Shown here one piece after another: positions 11,189-22,548 of a stretch of 64,000 bases of DNA. Position numbers and translations under genes: made by a program. How positions within the stretch are numbered: position 1 is the stretch's first letter; each line of letters begins with the position of its first letter. Source of the DNA: Syngnathus acus (taxonomy: Eukaryota > Chordata > Actinopteri > Syngnathiformes > Syngnathidae); NCBI RefSeq assembly GCF_901709675.1, contig NC_051089.1, positions 19,691,508 through 19,755,507 of the forward strand, given 5' to 3'. The notes below the pieces were generated by a model. It worked only from the letters and a program-made list of their open reading frames with translations. It was not told the DNA's origin and did not search any database.

Positions 11189-11270
11189 ATGCTGAAGAAA
11201 ATTTCTCGAGTCCTTTACAACAGTGTGGTTGTGTTCATTCCTTGGGAAGTGAGGATTAAGAAAATTGAAA
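11189..11270 (+). CDS. tmc3: TMC3 exon a (pre-TM1 region)
   Basis: The acceptor is TTTATTCTGCAG and the donor is GTAAGT. The exon encodes 27 residues, MLKKISRVLYNS then VVVFIPWEVRIKKIE, plus the first base of a serine codon. FIPWEVRIKKIES is the conserved cytoplasmic stretch leading into TM1 in TMC1-3. The ATG at the exon start is probably internal and not the initiator. The acceptor sits 22 bp downstream of the right end of the large hAT element, so the branch point must lie in transposon sequence. Confidence 0.85.
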
Positions 11271-11337
11271 GTAAGTGACACAAATAAAACAAACACACAC
11301 ATACACACAAATTCAAGAAACACTCATATTTTGATTA

Positions 11338-12425
11338 CCGTATTTTTCGCACCATAAGGCGCTTTGGGTTGAAAGGCGCAGACTCAATTGCGGGGTCTAT
11401 TTTGTATTTAATCCACACCTAGGGCGCACCGCATAGGGCGCATGCATGGCATGACTTACGGTAAACAAAAAAACGTCACGAGAGCAAGACAGTGAGTTCG
11501 GTTGTACTTTATTCTACTTTTAATCCATGTACTCTACTGTACTCACAATATTGTTAATCGATATTCATACGCAAATCGTCCAAGTCCTCATCTTCTGTAT
11601 CCAAATTAAACATGCCAAGTTCCCTCTCGTCATTGTCATGTTGCTCTTCTGCAATGATCCTGGCTTTCCAGAAACCTCTAATCGTGCCTTGTAAGCGTGT
11701 CTCGTTGTCTATGCCATTTTAGAGGGTCGTAATGCTGTTTTCTTTGCACAAACGATGTTATCTATTTATCAATGGCGGCGGAGGTACGTACTCAACGTGT
11801 TATGTACAGTCCTCTGATTGGTTTATCTCCCCGATCTATGTACATAAAACAAAATATCCATCTGATTGGTTCATCGGGTGCCTGTACATTATGTCTCTGT
11901 TGTTTTGTGTGGCTTCCGCCACAATTTTACAGATTTGCACAAATGGTAGTATTTATTGATCAATGGTGGCGGAGGTACGTACTTTGCTCAAACTACAGTA
12001 TTTATTTACCAATTGCGGTGGGGGTACGTACGTGTTACATCCAGTCGTCTGATTGGTGTACCGCCCCAATCTACGTAAAATGTAATGGACTCTGATTGGT
12101 TCATCGGGTGCCTGTATATTACTTCCCTGTGTGGCGGAAGCCACACAAAACAACTTTACAGATTTGCACAAACGATAGTATTTATTTACCAATGGCGGCG
12201 GAGGTACGTACTCCTCTACGTGTTACGTCCGGTCCTCTGATTATTTTTTTGCCCCAGTCTACCTAAAACATAATGTCCTCTGATTGGTTCATCGGGTCTT
12301 CATATTACGCCTGCATATTAAGGAAGCCACACAAAACAAATTTACAGATTTTGGAATTTGGTCCACACAAAAGGCGCACCTAATAAAAAGGCTTTTAAGT
12401 GTGCCTTATGGTGTGGAGGATACGG
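11338..12425 (+). mobile_element. TA-flanked MITE, family B
   Basis: The left end CCGTATTTTTCGCACCATAA and the right end TTATGGTGTGGAGGATACGG are imperfect inverse complements; TA flanks both (11336-11337, 12426-12427). Between about 11745 and 12330 there are three to four tandem units of around 190 bp, each containing a GGCGGCGGAGGTACGTAC block and a CCTCTGATTGG block. There is no transposase. The ends resemble those of MITE families A and C (778, 56747), with CACCATAAGGCGC in place of GACTATAAGTCGC, so they may be mobilised by related transposases. Confidence 0.75.
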
Positions 12426-12466
12426 TACCTGCAGGCAGTGATGACAATAATGCATTTAATGCGTTA

Positions 12467-13933
12467 CAGTGATCCTCGCCACTTTGCGGAGGCGCTACTT
12501 AGCAGGTTTATGAATGATGGGAAAACGCCGTTTAAATACACATTGATAGCGCGGGGCGTGCCTCTGAGGAATGTGTGTCACTGCGGACATGCGCGGCCTG
12601 TCTGTCATGAAAGAGCCAGGAAAACCATATGCAAACACGGACTGTTTATTTAGGGAATGCTAAAAGGGAAAGGGAGGCTAGAACGCCAGCAGAGCAGGTG
12701 CACGAGGTGACTGACGAGTCGGTCAGCGACCTCGTGTCGTGGCTGCACAAGACAGGTGGTGGCGATCAGTGCCGATTAGCACGCGCAGTTTCGAATTGGC
12801 GAGGTCTAGCGCGGAGGGCGAGAGCGGAGACGTGACACAGCCGTGCACGAAGGAAAAATGCACCACCGTGCAGAAAGTCTGGACAGCAGGCATAATCGTG
12901 CTCATGCCTCTGAGCAGTGCTTCACTGAGGACAAGCACGGGGTAAAAAGAAAAAAAGCACTGGAGAAAAAACAAAAGCACCAGGAGTTGGGACAGTGGCA
13001 ATGAGCCCCGATAGTGCAGGGTGTGCCTCTATGCAGACGTAACTTAGTTCAAGCCCAGGAGGCGCAGTCGGCCATGCGCACCAACCGGTGCAGAAGGAGT
13101 TGGGCCGCATGACAATATCACGTGTTTTTTTGATTTATTTACTGTAAAGGTGGCGGCTCGGTGGCGCACTGGGTAGCACGTGCGCCTCACAGTTAGGAGG
13201 GTCCGGGTTCGATTCCACCTCCGGCCCTCCCTGTGTGGAGTTTGCATGTTCTCCCTGGGCACGCGTGGGTTTTCTCCGGGCACTCCGGTTTCCTCCCACA
13301 TCCCAAAAACATGCTCGGTAGGCTGATTGAAGACTCCAAATTGTCCCTAGGTGTGAGTGTGAGTGCAAATGGTTGTTTGTCTCTGTGTGGCTGGCAACCG
13401 GTTCAAGGTGTCCCCCGCCTACTGCCCGATGACGGCTGGGATAGGCTCCAGCACTCCCGCGACCCCCGTTCCCCACTAAGCGGTTCAGAAAATGGATGGA
13501 TGGATGTAAAGGTACAATGCATGCACAGAACAGTGTGTGAATGGTTAGTAAGGGAAATATCTATGTCGGTAAAAGTATTAGGGAGGGTTTAAAAAGCTTT
13601 AATTTTGTGTACTGGACCTCAATGCAACAGGAGATTGATGCGCAACCCTGACTCACTTTGGTTTTGCTATGCATGATGTCCCTCGGGTTACTATAGTGTG
13701 GCAATTCTGAAGATGGATGCTTTGCATTGCTATGCAAGGTAAACCATACTTCTAGTTAATTTACAACATACCCATGCCCTCTAGCAATCAACAAGAAACA
13801 CTATATGTTGGACATTACGATACATGGTGTTTTTAAATTTATAAATAATACATATACCGTTTCTACTTTGCGGATTTTCGTTTGTCGTGGGTGGTTCTGG
13901 AATGCATCTCCCACGAAAAACGAGGGATCACTG
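12467..13933 (+). mobile_element. Mariner-type MITE remnant, family D, with nested SINE
   Basis: The left end CAGTGATCCTCGCCACTTTG and the right end ACGAGGGATCACTG are partly inverse complements, each next to TA (12465-12466, 13934-13935). The interior shows no coding potential that I trust. A V-SINE is inserted at 13152-13506. Fragments of the same end sequence occur at 19266, 24489, 31490 and 61300. Confidence 0.55.
13152..13506 (+). mobile_element. V-SINE (tRNA-derived, DANA-like), full length
   Basis: The head GGCGGCTCGGTGGCGCACTG is tRNA-like with an RNA polymerase III B box (GGGTTCGATTCC at 13206-13217). The conserved central block follows (TTTGCATGTTCTCCC to CGGTTTCCTCCCACATCCC), and then a 3' part ending in GATGGATGGATG repeats. 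The tail probably matches the 3' end of a partner LINE. At least six further copies or pieces lie in this window. Confidence 0.9.
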
Positions 13934-14271
13934 TACTCTGAAATGGCAGAAATCTGGAGTAACAAATATTCTAATTTGTCACTGTTTTAAAATTAGTCGT
14001 GGAACTTACTGTGTTACTTTTGACCAAAGAAAGCTTCCAAGATTACTCAAAATGACTCACCATTAAAATTCACAGCTACTTTACAGAATATAGTTCTCTG
14101 TAGAAGCTACTATCAAGTGAATAGCGACTGCGCTAAATTATTTGTAGTAAGTCGCTTTTCGTGTGGGACATTGGTGGGATCGGCTATTACAATGCAATGG
14201 TGTACAAAAAAAAAGCCAAGTAATTCGTCAACACACCTATATTCCAGCCATTGTGAATGTTAAATAAACCT
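13934..14271. other. Intron sequence, nothing recognised
   Basis: AT-rich sequence between a MITE and the gypsy element. I find no exon, repeat end or coding frame here. The last bases before the LTR are AACCT. Confidence 0.5.
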
Positions 14272-14500
14272 TGTGGTGTGCAAGGACTGGAGTCGGAGGC
14301 GGAGTGACAAACGACGGTGCCAACGGCAGTTGTTTTAATGACATTCGTAATTATTCTTATTCAACAACGGAAAGACTCTTTTCCCTTCGAGATCCTAACA
14401 CACACTAAACTCAACAGGAAAGTCCCACACATGTAAACTGTCCCACCGGAACTCTGTAACGTGAACTTAGGTTCCGGGTGAATTATGTCAACCCACTACA
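14272..14500 (-). repeat. Gypsy 3' LTR
   Basis: It is the 229-bp copy at the low-coordinate end, which is the 3' LTR because the element reads on the minus strand. It is nearly identical to 18446-18674, with visible differences at about 14392-14393 and 14476. The polypurine tract abuts its inner edge. Confidence 0.9.
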
Positions 14501-14516
14501 CAAGCCCCCCCAGAAT

Positions 14517-15599
14517 TCACCCATAGTCAAAATCGCCACGCCGGAAAGGGACGACAGCCCGACCACGGCGGGTGTAGGTGGCAGGGGCTGGCAGGGGGTC
14601 AGGGGTAGGGGGCGCCGCCGGAAAGACCGCTGGGCTGGACGGCCGTGTTGTCGGTCGGGCAGGCGGGAGCTCGGTCAGGTTGGAGGGGCGAGGCGCTGGG
14701 GGGCGTCCGCGGCGTGGGGCCTGCGCCAATTCCAATGTCCGGGAAACATCCACGTGGGCAGGCTTAATCCTATCAACCGAGATAGTCTCAGGCCTACCGC
14801 CGATGTCCACAACCATGCTCTTGCCCCCGTGCTGTAAGACCTTAAAAGGCCCGTCGTAAGGCGGGCGCAACGGTCCGCGGTGGGCGTCGTGGCGGATGAA
14901 CACAAAACTCGCCGAGCGCAGGTTGGTGGGCACCCGGGAAACAGGGGTGCAGTGCTGTGATGTGGGGACAGGTGCGAACGTCCTGGCAACGTCCAGCAGG
15001 GAGGACCGCTGCCTGGACGCCGACCAAGGCGTTGTGGCGTCCGGAATGAAGTCCCCAGGAACCCGTAGTACCTGGCCGTAGACGAGCTCAGCAGACGAGG
15101 ACTGCAGGTCCTCCTTAGGGGCCGTCCTGAGGCCCAGCATGACCCAGGGAAGTCTGTCCACCCAGTTGCCATCCACCAGACTGGCGCGTAGAGCAGCCTT
15201 CATGGAGCGGTGGAACCGCTCGCACAGCCCGTTAGCCTGGGGGTGATATGCGGTGGTGCGGTGCAGCTTGACCCCTAAGTCTCTAGCAACCACATTCCAG
15301 ACATCGGAAGTAAACTGCGCACCCCGGTCCGAGGAGAGGTCTGAGGGTGTCCCAAAGCGCGCGACCCACGTGCCGATAAACGCCCGGGCCACGTCGGCAG
15401 CTGAGGTTGAGGAGAGGGGGACGGCCTCAGGCCAACGGGTCGTCCTGTCCACCATGGTGAGGAGGTAGGTGAAACCATGGGAAGGGGGGAGCGGGCCCAC
15501 AAGGTCGACGTTGACGTGGTCGAACCTCCTCTCGGGGACAGTAAACTGCTCCAACGGGGCCTTGGTATGGCGGTGCACCTTCGCACGCTGACAAGCCAC
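14517..15599 (-). CDS. Gypsy pol, integrase part after a frame break
   Basis: This 360-residue frame starts within the integrase zinc-binding region ([19 protein letters not shown]) and carries the DDE catalytic core: the first aspartate in [14 protein letters not shown], the second in [13 protein letters not shown] and the glutamate in [15 protein letters not shown]. The C-terminal part is proline- and arginine-rich and stops 17 bp from the 3' LTR. It is one frame away from the upstream pol frame. The sequence around 15600 reads as if a single extra base (or two missing bases) broke a continuous SC-xACQRAKVH stretch, so the initial Met is not a true start. Confidence 0.85.
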   Translation of the reverse strand: MACQRAKVHRHTKAPLEQFTVPERRFDHVNVDLVGPLPPSHGFTYLLTMVDRTTRWPEAVPLSSTSAADVARAFIGTWVARFGTPSDLSSDRGAQFTSDVWNVVARDLGVKLHRTTAYHPQANGLCERFHRSMKAALRASLVDGNWVDRLPWVMLGLRTAPKEDLQSSSAELVYGQVLRVPGDFIPDATTPWSASRQRSSLLDVARTFAPVPTSQHCTPVSRVPTNLRSASFVFIRHDAHRGPLRPPYDGPFKVLQHGGKSMVVDIGGRPETISVDRIKPAHVDVSRTLELAQAPRRGRPPAPRPSNLTELPPARPTTRPSSPAVFPAAPPTPDPLPAPATYTRRGRAVVPFRRGDFDYG

Positions 15600-17751
15600 A
15601 CGAGTCGACCCAGGCCCGCACGTCCCTCTTCAGCCCTTTCCAGACGAACTTCTGAGCCACCAGCCTCACGGACGCCTTTCTGCCAGGATGGGACAGGTCG
15701 TGTATCGCCTCAAAGACAGCCCGCTGCCAGCCAGCAGGGACAAGTGGTCTAGGTTGGCCGGTGGAGAGGTCGCACCACAGCCTGACTCCTGAGCCGCCAA
15801 CCGCGACCTCCTCCAGACGCAGCCCAGTGTCCGAGTCTTTGAGTGACTGGATCCCAGGATCTGAGGCTTGGTCAGCACTCATACTTGAGTAGTCGAGACC
15901 CAGCTGAACCGTGTGGATGACCGCTCTAGAGAGGCAATCGGCGACCACGTTGGACTTGCCGGCGATGTGTCGGATATCTGTGGTGTACTCGGAGATAAAA
16001 GACAGCTGACGCTGCTGGCGGGCGGACCACAGCTCAGCCACCTTGGACATAGAGAACGTGAGGGGTTTGTGGTCGACGAAAACCGTAAACTCACGGCCTT
16101 CAAGGATGGAGCGGAAATGGCGGATCGCCAACCAGACGCCGAGTAGCTCCCTGTCGAAGGTGCTGTATTTGCGCTCCCTAGGGACCAGCTGGCGGCTGAA
16201 AAAGGCGAGCGGTTGCCAGGCGCCACCAACCCACTGCTCAAATACAGCACCAACTGCGTAGTCAGATGCGTCGGTTGTGAGGGCGACCGGGGCTCCAGGC
16301 GACGGGTGGACCAACATGGTGGCCTGGCACAGCGCAGCCTTAGTATCCTCGAAAGCCTTGACCCTCTCGGGGGTCCAGTCGATGTCCTGGTTGGGGGCCC
16401 TACCCTTAAGGGCCTCATACAGTGGGTGCATGATGTGGGCCGCCCGGCGTATGAATCGGTGGTAGAATGTAACCATCCCAAGGAACTCCCGGAGCCCCCG
16501 GGCCGAACGTGGGCGGGGAAAAGCGGAGACTGCTTCCACCTTTGACGGGAGGGGAGTGGCCCCATTGCTGCTGATGAGATGCCCAAGAAACTGGATCGAC
16601 GGCACTCCGAAAATGCACTTCGCCGGGTTAATGATCAGGCCATGCTGGTCGAGCCTTGCGAAAAGGGCCCGCAGGTGCGCCGCACGCTCCTCCTCCGAGG
16701 AGCTGGCGACGAGGACATCGTCCAAGTAGACGAAGATGAAAGGCATGTCCCTAAGCGCAGAGTCCATCAACCGCTGGAAGGACTGGGCCGCGTTTTTCAG
16801 GCCGAAGGGCATCCTAAGAAACTCGAAAAGCCCGAAAGGAGTCACCACTGCTGTTTTAGGGATGTCGGCAGGGTGCACTGGGACTTGGTGATAACCCCGC
16901 ACCAGGTCCACTTTGGAGAACAGGTGCTTCCCTGCTAGATGTACCGAAAAGTCCTGAACATGGGGGACCGGGTAGCGGTCGGGCGTGGTGGCATCATTGA
17001 GGCGGCGGTAGTCGCCACACGGGCGCCAACCACCGTCCGGCTTAGGCACCATGTGGAGTGGGGAGGCCCACGGGCTGTCAGAGCGGCGAATAATGCCAAG
17101 GCGTTCCATGTTGGCGAACTCCGCCCGAGCAATTGTCAGTCTCTCCGGGTTGAGCCGTCGGGCCCTAGCGTAGACGGGGGGGCCTTTGGTCTCGATGTGG
17201 TGCTCGACCCCATGTTTAGCTGTGGTGGCGGCAAAGGTGGGCCGTGTAAGGCTGGGGAACTCTCCGAGGAGTTTCTGGTACATGTCGCCCTCGGAGAGCG
17301 AACTGGAGAGACTCACATACTTCCCCACATCGCGGACACATGCGAAGGAGGAGAAGGTTAACGCGTCCACCAGGCGGCCATTCTTAACATCCACGAGCAG
17401 TCCATGGGCGCACAAAAAATCTGCGCCGAGCAGGGGGAAGGAGATGTCGGCAGTGACAAAGTCCCATGTAAAACGCTGACCTCCGAAACATATGTCCACA
17501 GTCTTCGTGCCATACGTCCTGATGGGGGTGTCGTTGGCGGATGTTAAGGGCGGGCCGTGCAACCCTCCAGCGGCGTCGTCCACCGTAGCCGGCAGGACGC
17601 TCCTCTGGGCACCGGTGTCACAGAGGAATCTGCGACCCGAGAGGGTGTCCTCAATGAACAGCAGCCGGTTCTTTTTGCCCGCGCTCACGGCCACTACTGA
17701 GCGCAGGCTTAGGCGTTTCCCGTCGTGTTGAAGGTGCAAGGGGAGCGGCAC
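15427..17751 (-). CDS. Gypsy pol: protease, reverse transcriptase, RNase H, start of integrase
   Basis: The protease motif is [15 protein letters not shown] landmarks are [35 protein letters not shown] and the catalytic [13 protein letters not shown]. RNase H begins at [16 protein letters not shown]. The integrase HHCC region starts at [11 protein letters not shown] and the frame is lost soon after DSC (about 15600), so residues beyond that are out-of-frame sequence down to 15427. It overlaps the end of gag by 43 bp and lies in the -1 frame relative to it, consistent with -1 ribosomal frameshifting, as is usual for such elements. The protein lacks only the frame correction near 15600 to be complete. 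Confidence 0.9.
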   Translation of the reverse strand: MPLPLHLQHDGKRLSLRSVVAVSAGKKNRLLFIEDTLSGRRFLCDTGAQRSVLPATVDDAAGGLHGPPLTSANDTPIRTYGTKTVDICFGGQRFTWDFVTADISFPLLGADFLCAHGLLVDVKNGRLVDALTFSSFACVRDVGKYVSLSSSLSEGDMYQKLLGEFPSLTRPTFAATTAKHGVEHHIETKGPPVYARARRLNPERLTIARAEFANMERLGIIRRSDSPWASPLHMVPKPDGGWRPCGDYRRLNDATTPDRYPVPHVQDFSVHLAGKHLFSKVDLVRGYHQVPVHPADIPKTAVVTPFGLFEFLRMPFGLKNAAQSFQRLMDSALRDMPFIFVYLDDVLVASSSEEERAAHLRALFARLDQHGLIINPAKCIFGVPSIQFLGHLISSNGATPLPSKVEAVSAFPRPRSARGLREFLGMVTFYHRFIRRAAHIMHPLYEALKGRAPNQDIDWTPERVKAFEDTKAALCQATMLVHPSPGAPVALTTDASDYAVGAVFEQWVGGAWQPLAFFSRQLVPRERKYSTFDRELLGVWLAIRHFRSILEGREFTVFVDHKPLTFSMSKVAELWSARQQRQLSFISEYTTDIRHIAGKSNVVADCLSRAVIHTVQLGLDYSSMSADQASDPGIQSLKDSDTGLRLEEVAVGGSGVRLWCDLSTGQPRPLVPAGWQRAVFEAIHDLSHPGRKASVRLVAQKFVWKGLKRDVRAWVDSCGLSACEGAPPYQGPVGAVYCPREEVRPRQRRPCGPAPPFPWFHLPPHHGGQDDPLA

Positions 17752-18380
17752 CTTTTAGCCTTGGCGCCAAAACGTGCATGGAAGTAGCACAAACCTGTGC
17801 CGGAGCGGCCGTCGGTTGCAGCGTGACCTCTGCCAGGGGAAACGCCAGCGCTTGGGGACGTGTAGCTGCGTGTTGGGGCCAGCACATCAGGGGCGAAACG
17901 CTGGGTGGCCAAGTAGAAACGGTCTGCTTCCTCCGCCAGTGCACGCGGCTCCGTAATAGTCGTATTCGCGAGGGCCGTTTGTACGTGCGGCGGCATATGT
18001 CGCAGAAACAGTTCAATGAAAAGAAAATTCGGCTCTTCCCCACCCAGCAGGTTTAACATCATCTCCATGTGTTCAGAGGGTTTGCTGTCCCCCATGCCTT
18101 GAATAGCAAGCAGGCGCCGGGCTCGTTCGGATCGTGACAGTTCAAAAATCCTGAGGAGATAAGCCTTGAGCCCTGCATATTTATCCTGGGCAGGAGGGGA
18201 AGTGATGAAACTTACGGCTCTGGCAGCGGTGGAGCTTCCGAGTGCTGAGACGACGTGGTAGTAGCGTGTGGCGTCATCCGTAATTCCCCGGAGGGCGAAC
18301 TGAGCCTCCGCCTGTGCGAACCACGTTGCCGCAGACGTCTCCCAAAACTCAGGCAGTCTGAGGACGACGGAATGCGCCAT
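17709..18380 (-). CDS. Gypsy gag
   Basis: I chose the ATG at 18380 ([20 protein letters not shown]) because the open frame further upstream runs through the primer-binding site into the LTR. The product of about 223 residues has the capsid-like region of gypsy gag, with [20 protein letters not shown], a [13 protein letters not shown] segment, [15 protein letters not shown] and [16 protein letters not shown] short cysteine/histidine stretch near the end ([14 protein letters not shown]) may be a reduced zinc knuckle. It overlaps pol by 43 bp. Confidence 0.85.
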   Translation of the reverse strand: MAHSVVLRLPEFWETSAATWFAQAEAQFALRGITDDATRYYHVVSALGSSTAARAVSFITSPPAQDKYAGLKAYLLRIFELSRSERARRLLAIQGMGDSKPSEHMEMMLNLLGGEEPNFLFIELFLRHMPPHVQTALANTTITEPRALAEEADRFYLATQRFAPDVLAPTRSYTSPSAGVSPGRGHAATDGRSGTGLCYFHARFGAKAKRCRSPCTFNTTGNA

Positions 18381-18427
18381 GCCGTTTCGCTCGTTATTCA
18401 GTTCAGTCCCGGAATCTTCAGCGGGAC

Positions 18428-18444
18428 TGACGTCGGGGTCACCA
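18428..18444 (-). promoter_or_regulatory. Primer-binding site, tRNA-Trp type
   Basis: The + strand reads TGACGTCGGGGTCACCA, which differs at one base from the recalled 3' end of vertebrate tRNA-Trp with CCA added. It lies one base inside the 5' LTR, where minus-strand DNA synthesis is primed. Confidence 0.8.
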
Positions 18445-18445
18445 G

Positions 18446-18674
18446 TGTGGTGTGCAAGGACTGGAGTCGGAGGCGGAGTGACAAACGACGGTGCCAACGG
18501 CAGTTGTTTTAATGACATTCGTAATTATTCTTATTCAACAACGGGCAGACTCTTTTCCCTTCGAGATCCTAACACACACTAAACTCAACAGGAAAGTCCC
18601 ACACATGTAAACTGTCCCACCGGAACTCTGTAACGTGAACTTAGGTTCCAGGTGAATTATGTCAACCCACTACA
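18446..18674 (-). repeat. Gypsy 5' LTR
   Basis: The 229-bp LTR at the high-coordinate end is the 5' LTR for this minus-strand element and presumably holds its promoter. It is nearly identical to 14272-14500. Confidence 0.9.
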
Positions 18675-18759
18675 CCTAATTGTTTATAACAGATAAAAAA
18701 GGAAAAGAGGTAAAACACACCCGTTTACTAACCAACAGGCAAAATCCAAACAACTCGAC

Positions 18760-19091
18760 TGTCACGTCCTTGCACCACCTGCGACACGACCGCGCCCCTC
18801 CTGTCAGCGGAATCGCCGCCACCTATCGCGGGCTCATTGAGTGCGCTATATCAGCGCTGCCAGCGCAAACCCGCGTGTCAGCCTGTCCCGTGATGCCGCT
18901 CCGCTCACCCGTTCCTGTAAGCCTGACTCACTTGACCGTTTTGGTACTCTCGCAGAATTGCCTGTGTAGTCCGCCAGTCTGTGCTGTCAGTTCCCTTCCC
19001 AGAAGTCCACCTGTCCGCCCCCCAGCCCGATCGCCGCCCCAGCACCCACTGTTCCCCTCTTTCCCCACAATAAAGCTCCCTTACATCTACA
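18760..19091 (+). repeat. Possible solo LTR
   Basis: The sequence begins TGTCACGTCC, has a TATA-like stretch at about 18845 and an AATAAA at 19069, and ends TCTACA. That layout (TG...CA, promoter, poly(A) signal) is typical of a fish LTR. I find no flanking target duplication and no internal region, so the call is tentative. Confidence 0.3.
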
Positions 19092-19265
19092 TTGTAAAAC
19101 ATTAAATAAATGGAAAATATTTTATCTGAAACAGTGAAGTGTAATGGGATGAGGTCATCTTCGTTCAATCCACCAATTGTCTTGGGCAGTGAGGTTACTC
19201 ATCCGCCAAGTGACTTTGAAACCAAAAGAAGTAGAGACGTTTGCATGTTCAAGCTGAAAATATAA

Positions 19266-20180
19266 TAGTGATCCCTCATTTATTGCGGATAATTGGTTCC
19301 AAATCCACCCGCGATATGTGAAAATCTGTGATGTAGAGAAAATATATTGTTACAATATCCACCCAAAACATTTATGAACCTTTAAATATTTTATCGTATT
19401 TTTAAACGCTTTTTTTTGTATTTCTTGTAAACATTTTAAAGTCAAACTGACTTTCAGAAACATTCTTGTTTATTTAAATTATTGAGAAAATAAATAATAG
19501 TAAATATGTTGTTACAAAATCCACACAAGATTTTTATGAACCTTTTATGAAGTGTAAACGTGTCACGGCTCCTCTTGCGTGCTGGCCAGCTGACGCGCCC
19601 CCGCGGACCAGCACGAGGGCATCCACACAAGACTTTTATCATTTTATTTTCAAACACCTTATTGTATTTTTAAACACTTTAAACATTTTAAAGCGTAAAC
19701 GTGTCAGGGCTCCGCTCTGCTCTCGCTGTGCTGGCCGGCTGACGTGCCCCCGTGGCCCAGCGCGAGGGCATCCACACAAGACTCGTATAATTTTACTGTA
19801 TTTTTAAACACTTTATTGTATTCTTAAACAATTTTTTAACATTTTAAAGTGTTAACGTGTCACGGCTCCGCTCTGCTCTCGCCTTACTGGGAGCTCTCGC
19901 TGACCGGCTCGTCAGCTTGCCTCATTGTCCTGCGACATTCCAGCCCTCCTCGTCTCCTTTAAACTTTGTGTGAGCCCGTGTTGCATTTGGTTGTTCTGCC
20001 TCGTTTGTGACAAAACGAAGTGCAAATCAGAGATGCTGCTGATTCTGCAGATGCAAACGAAGTGGAAGAGTAGATACGTAGCGCGACTGCGGGAGGCTGA
20101 AATAAAGCGTGGTTAGAACTGCTCTTACAATTCCAAGCCAATCAGCGGCAAGCCTACAGATCAACATGTTCCCATATTTT
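19266..20180 (+). mobile_element. Mariner-type MITE remnant, family D, with tandem repeats
   Basis: It begins AGTGATCCCTCATTTATTGCGG next to TA. Between about 19505 and 19870 there are three tandem units of roughly 165 bp, each with a GTGTCACGGCTCC-type block, a GCTGGCC block and GGGCATCCACACAAGAC. The 3' module at about 20036-20170 (ACGAAGTGGAAGAGTAGATACG) recurs at 61033-61150. There is no coding capacity. The right end is not clear. Confidence 0.5.
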
Positions 20181-20516
20181 TCCCATATTTTTCAAGCACG
20201 TCAAAAACAGGCTTTCTTTTGTGAGAACCTTCATCATCACAAGGTTCATCAGCCATTTTCACTCAGAGGTCAATCAGGGAACGGTACAACTAAGCCAGTG
20301 TCCAAAATTTGTGGCATTTTAATCACAAGTTGTGCGGATGCGCAGTACTTGGCGCAGGGACGTGAGCGAGCCAGGATATCAACAAGGAAATAAAACCCGA
20401 AAACATAGATTGACAAGTTAACTGACCGATAATTCACGCCGACAATGATCGGCAGAGTTTTTTCTGGTCTCACAGAGCGCACGGATTCTATATATATTGT
20501 AGCAACTTTGTATATA
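20181..20516. other. Intron sequence, nothing recognised
   Basis: No exon, RNA gene or repeat end could be supported between the family D remnant and the family A MITE. Confidence 0.45.
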
Positions 20517-21846
20517 CCGTAATTTTCGGACTATAAGTCGCGTTTCTTTTCATAGTTTGGGTGGGGGGGCGACTTATAATGAGCGACTTATGTGGTTTTT
20601 TTCAAACATTTTCAAAAATGTTCCAAAAAAAAAAAAAGTGAAACCGCGATAAACGAACCGCGATGTAGCAAGGGATTGCTGTAATTTGAATTTCAAGTGA
20701 CGTCAGCAGCGCGACGCGGCGTGGCACGGCGGTTGTTTACATAAAGGACAAAGATTGATCACGGGATGACGAAGATGACGAAGGGCCCCACGTACTACCG
20801 GCATCATTAGCGGCTTTGTTTCTAAGTGACACCGCGGATGAAGAGTTTGAAGGATTTAAGGATTTGGAGTGACACAGAAGGTTTGAAAAACTATTATGGC
20901 TTTTACCCACGCCTGGTCCTACTCTCCGGAGCTCTCTTTCACTTCCGTGGATTGAAGTCGGGGGCCGGCGCTCGGCCGGGTCGCTGTCCAGTGACGGTGG
21001 ATGGGGCTCGGACAATGATTTTACGCACGCCCGGTCCTACTCTACCGAGCTCTTTCACCTCCGTGGATGGAAGTCGAGGGCCGGCGCTCGGCCGGGTGGC
21101 TGTCCGGGGACGGTGGATGGGGCTCGGTCATGGCTTTTACGCACGCCCGGTCCTATTCTATGGAGCTCTCTTCCACTTCCGTGGCTGGAAGTCCACGCCG
21201 CCACACGCCTGGAAGTTTGTTTTGTTAAATAAAGAGCCGTTTACCAAACCCAGGTCTTTCCTTGAATTTTGTTAACACTACAATATAGTTATATAGTAGA
21301 TCTGTGGAATAACGACGAGGCTGACGTCAGGGCGCACGCGCGGCGTTGTTGACGAAGGACGAGGAATTTGATCGATGGATTTAATGATTTAGAGTGCACA
21401 GATGGTTTGATAATACTATTGCTTATATAATAGTTATTTGTTATCTAATTTATATATCGTTATATGGGCCTGTGGAATATTTTGAAGCGCCGTCAGCTGC
21501 GCGCACGCATTGTTGACAAAGGACGATCGATGGATTTAATGAATTGGAGTGACACGGATGGTTTTATTAACGTGTTATTTATGTAATAGTTTTTTGAATA
21601 ACTCTGAATTTTACGTCAGGGCCGTTCTCAGCTCTTCGTTTGTGTTTATGTCACGTTAGCATACCTATCGTTTAGCCTGTTGTTGCTCGTTCATGACTCT
21701 TGGTGTTGGATTTTGTCGAATAAATTGCCCCCCAAAATGCGACTTATACTCCGGAGCGACTTATATATGTTTTTTTTCACTTTTTTGGGCATTTTATGGC
21801 TGATGCGACTTGTACTCCGGAGCGACTTATAGTCCGAAAATTACGG
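20517..21846 (+). mobile_element. TA-flanked MITE, family A copy 2
   Basis: It has the same ends as the copy at 778 (CCGTAATTTTCGGACTATAA and the inverse complement), flanked by TA at 20515-20516 and 21847-21848. It is shorter than copy 1 because it has fewer of the AT-rich tandem units. It keeps the GC-rich minisatellite and two TGACGTCA octamers (20698-20705 and 21322-21329). It is in the same orientation as copy 1. Confidence 0.75.
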
Positions 21847-21849
21847 TAG

Positions 21850-22049
21850 TTAGAGTTCTGTAGTTTCCGATTGTGTAGGGAGGCCATGAAGGCAGCAAGG
21901 TGGAGAAGACGGCGGCAAAGAAAAGCCAGAGAGTTGTTGTTAGCTAGGCACCGTCAATTGTGTCTTAGCGTGGATGTTGAACCCTTGTTTGTGCAATAAA
22001 GAGCCTGTTACTAGCTCACGACTCGCCCGATATATCGGTAACGCTACAA
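21850..22049 (+). repeat. LTR-like 3' module
   Basis: The block contains AATAAAGAGCCTGTTACTAG and ends ATATCGGTAACGCTACA. A similar AATAAAGAGCC...GTTAACGCTACA segment lies inside MITE family A (about 1478-1531). It may be the remnant of the LTR from which the MITE captured that module. There is no coding sequence. Confidence 0.35.
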
Positions 22050-22548
22050 CAATAATATATTTTTTTTAAGACGACCTATCTAACAATCCGTCGGTTTGTG
22101 GGGAGAAATTTGAAAAATATTACAAAATAATTTCTAAGAAATACCCTCTAATACCTTTAGGGGAAATTTGGTGGACTTCAGACAATACATTGCAGCTTTT
22201 GTCGTTTAGGTGCCACCATAATCAACAGAAATTGAAAAAGTTTCCTAGAGGGTCTTTAAACATTACAGTTAAAACTTCCAATAAACTCAATTTCAATAAA
22301 GTACCAACAAAAACAGTTTTTTTCAGAATTGTTGGGTCTGCTGATAGTAACTTGCAGCTTGATAGTACCAAACTAATCAAATAAGTAACTAAATTAACTA
22401 AGCAACATTTTCAAGGTGACTGTGGCAACACTACCGATGTTTGTTTTCAACATTTTTTTTCCACTCACTTGCACTTACACTCGTAGAGCATCATCAATGT
22501 AAAAAGCCAAAAGCAGCTTGGCTTTTTACCTTCGCCTACTTTGTTTTA

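Larger units (their letters stand above)
14272..18674 (-). mobile_element. Ty3/gypsy LTR retrotransposon, almost intact
   Basis: Two 229-bp direct repeats (14272-14500 and 18446-18674) bound 3.9 kb of gag and pol on the minus strand. Read in element orientation, each LTR starts TGTAGTG and ends CACCACA. I count only three base differences between them, so the insertion is young. A C-run next to the left LTR (14503-14512) is the polypurine tract on the other strand. The primer-binding site at 18428-18444 matches tRNA-Trp. Flanks share only CCT (14269-14271 and 18675-18677), so the expected 4-5 bp target duplication is not clear. No envelope gene is present. The domain order is gag, protease, RT, RNase H, integrase. 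Confidence 0.92.

Noticed and set aside
13152-13230. tRNA gene
   Set aside because: The B box and head are those of a tRNA-derived SINE; no complete cloverleaf is present and the conserved V-SINE body follows.
18905-19168. 87-residue minus-strand gene
   Set aside because: It lies in a repeat-like, possibly LTR, segment, without conserved motifs.
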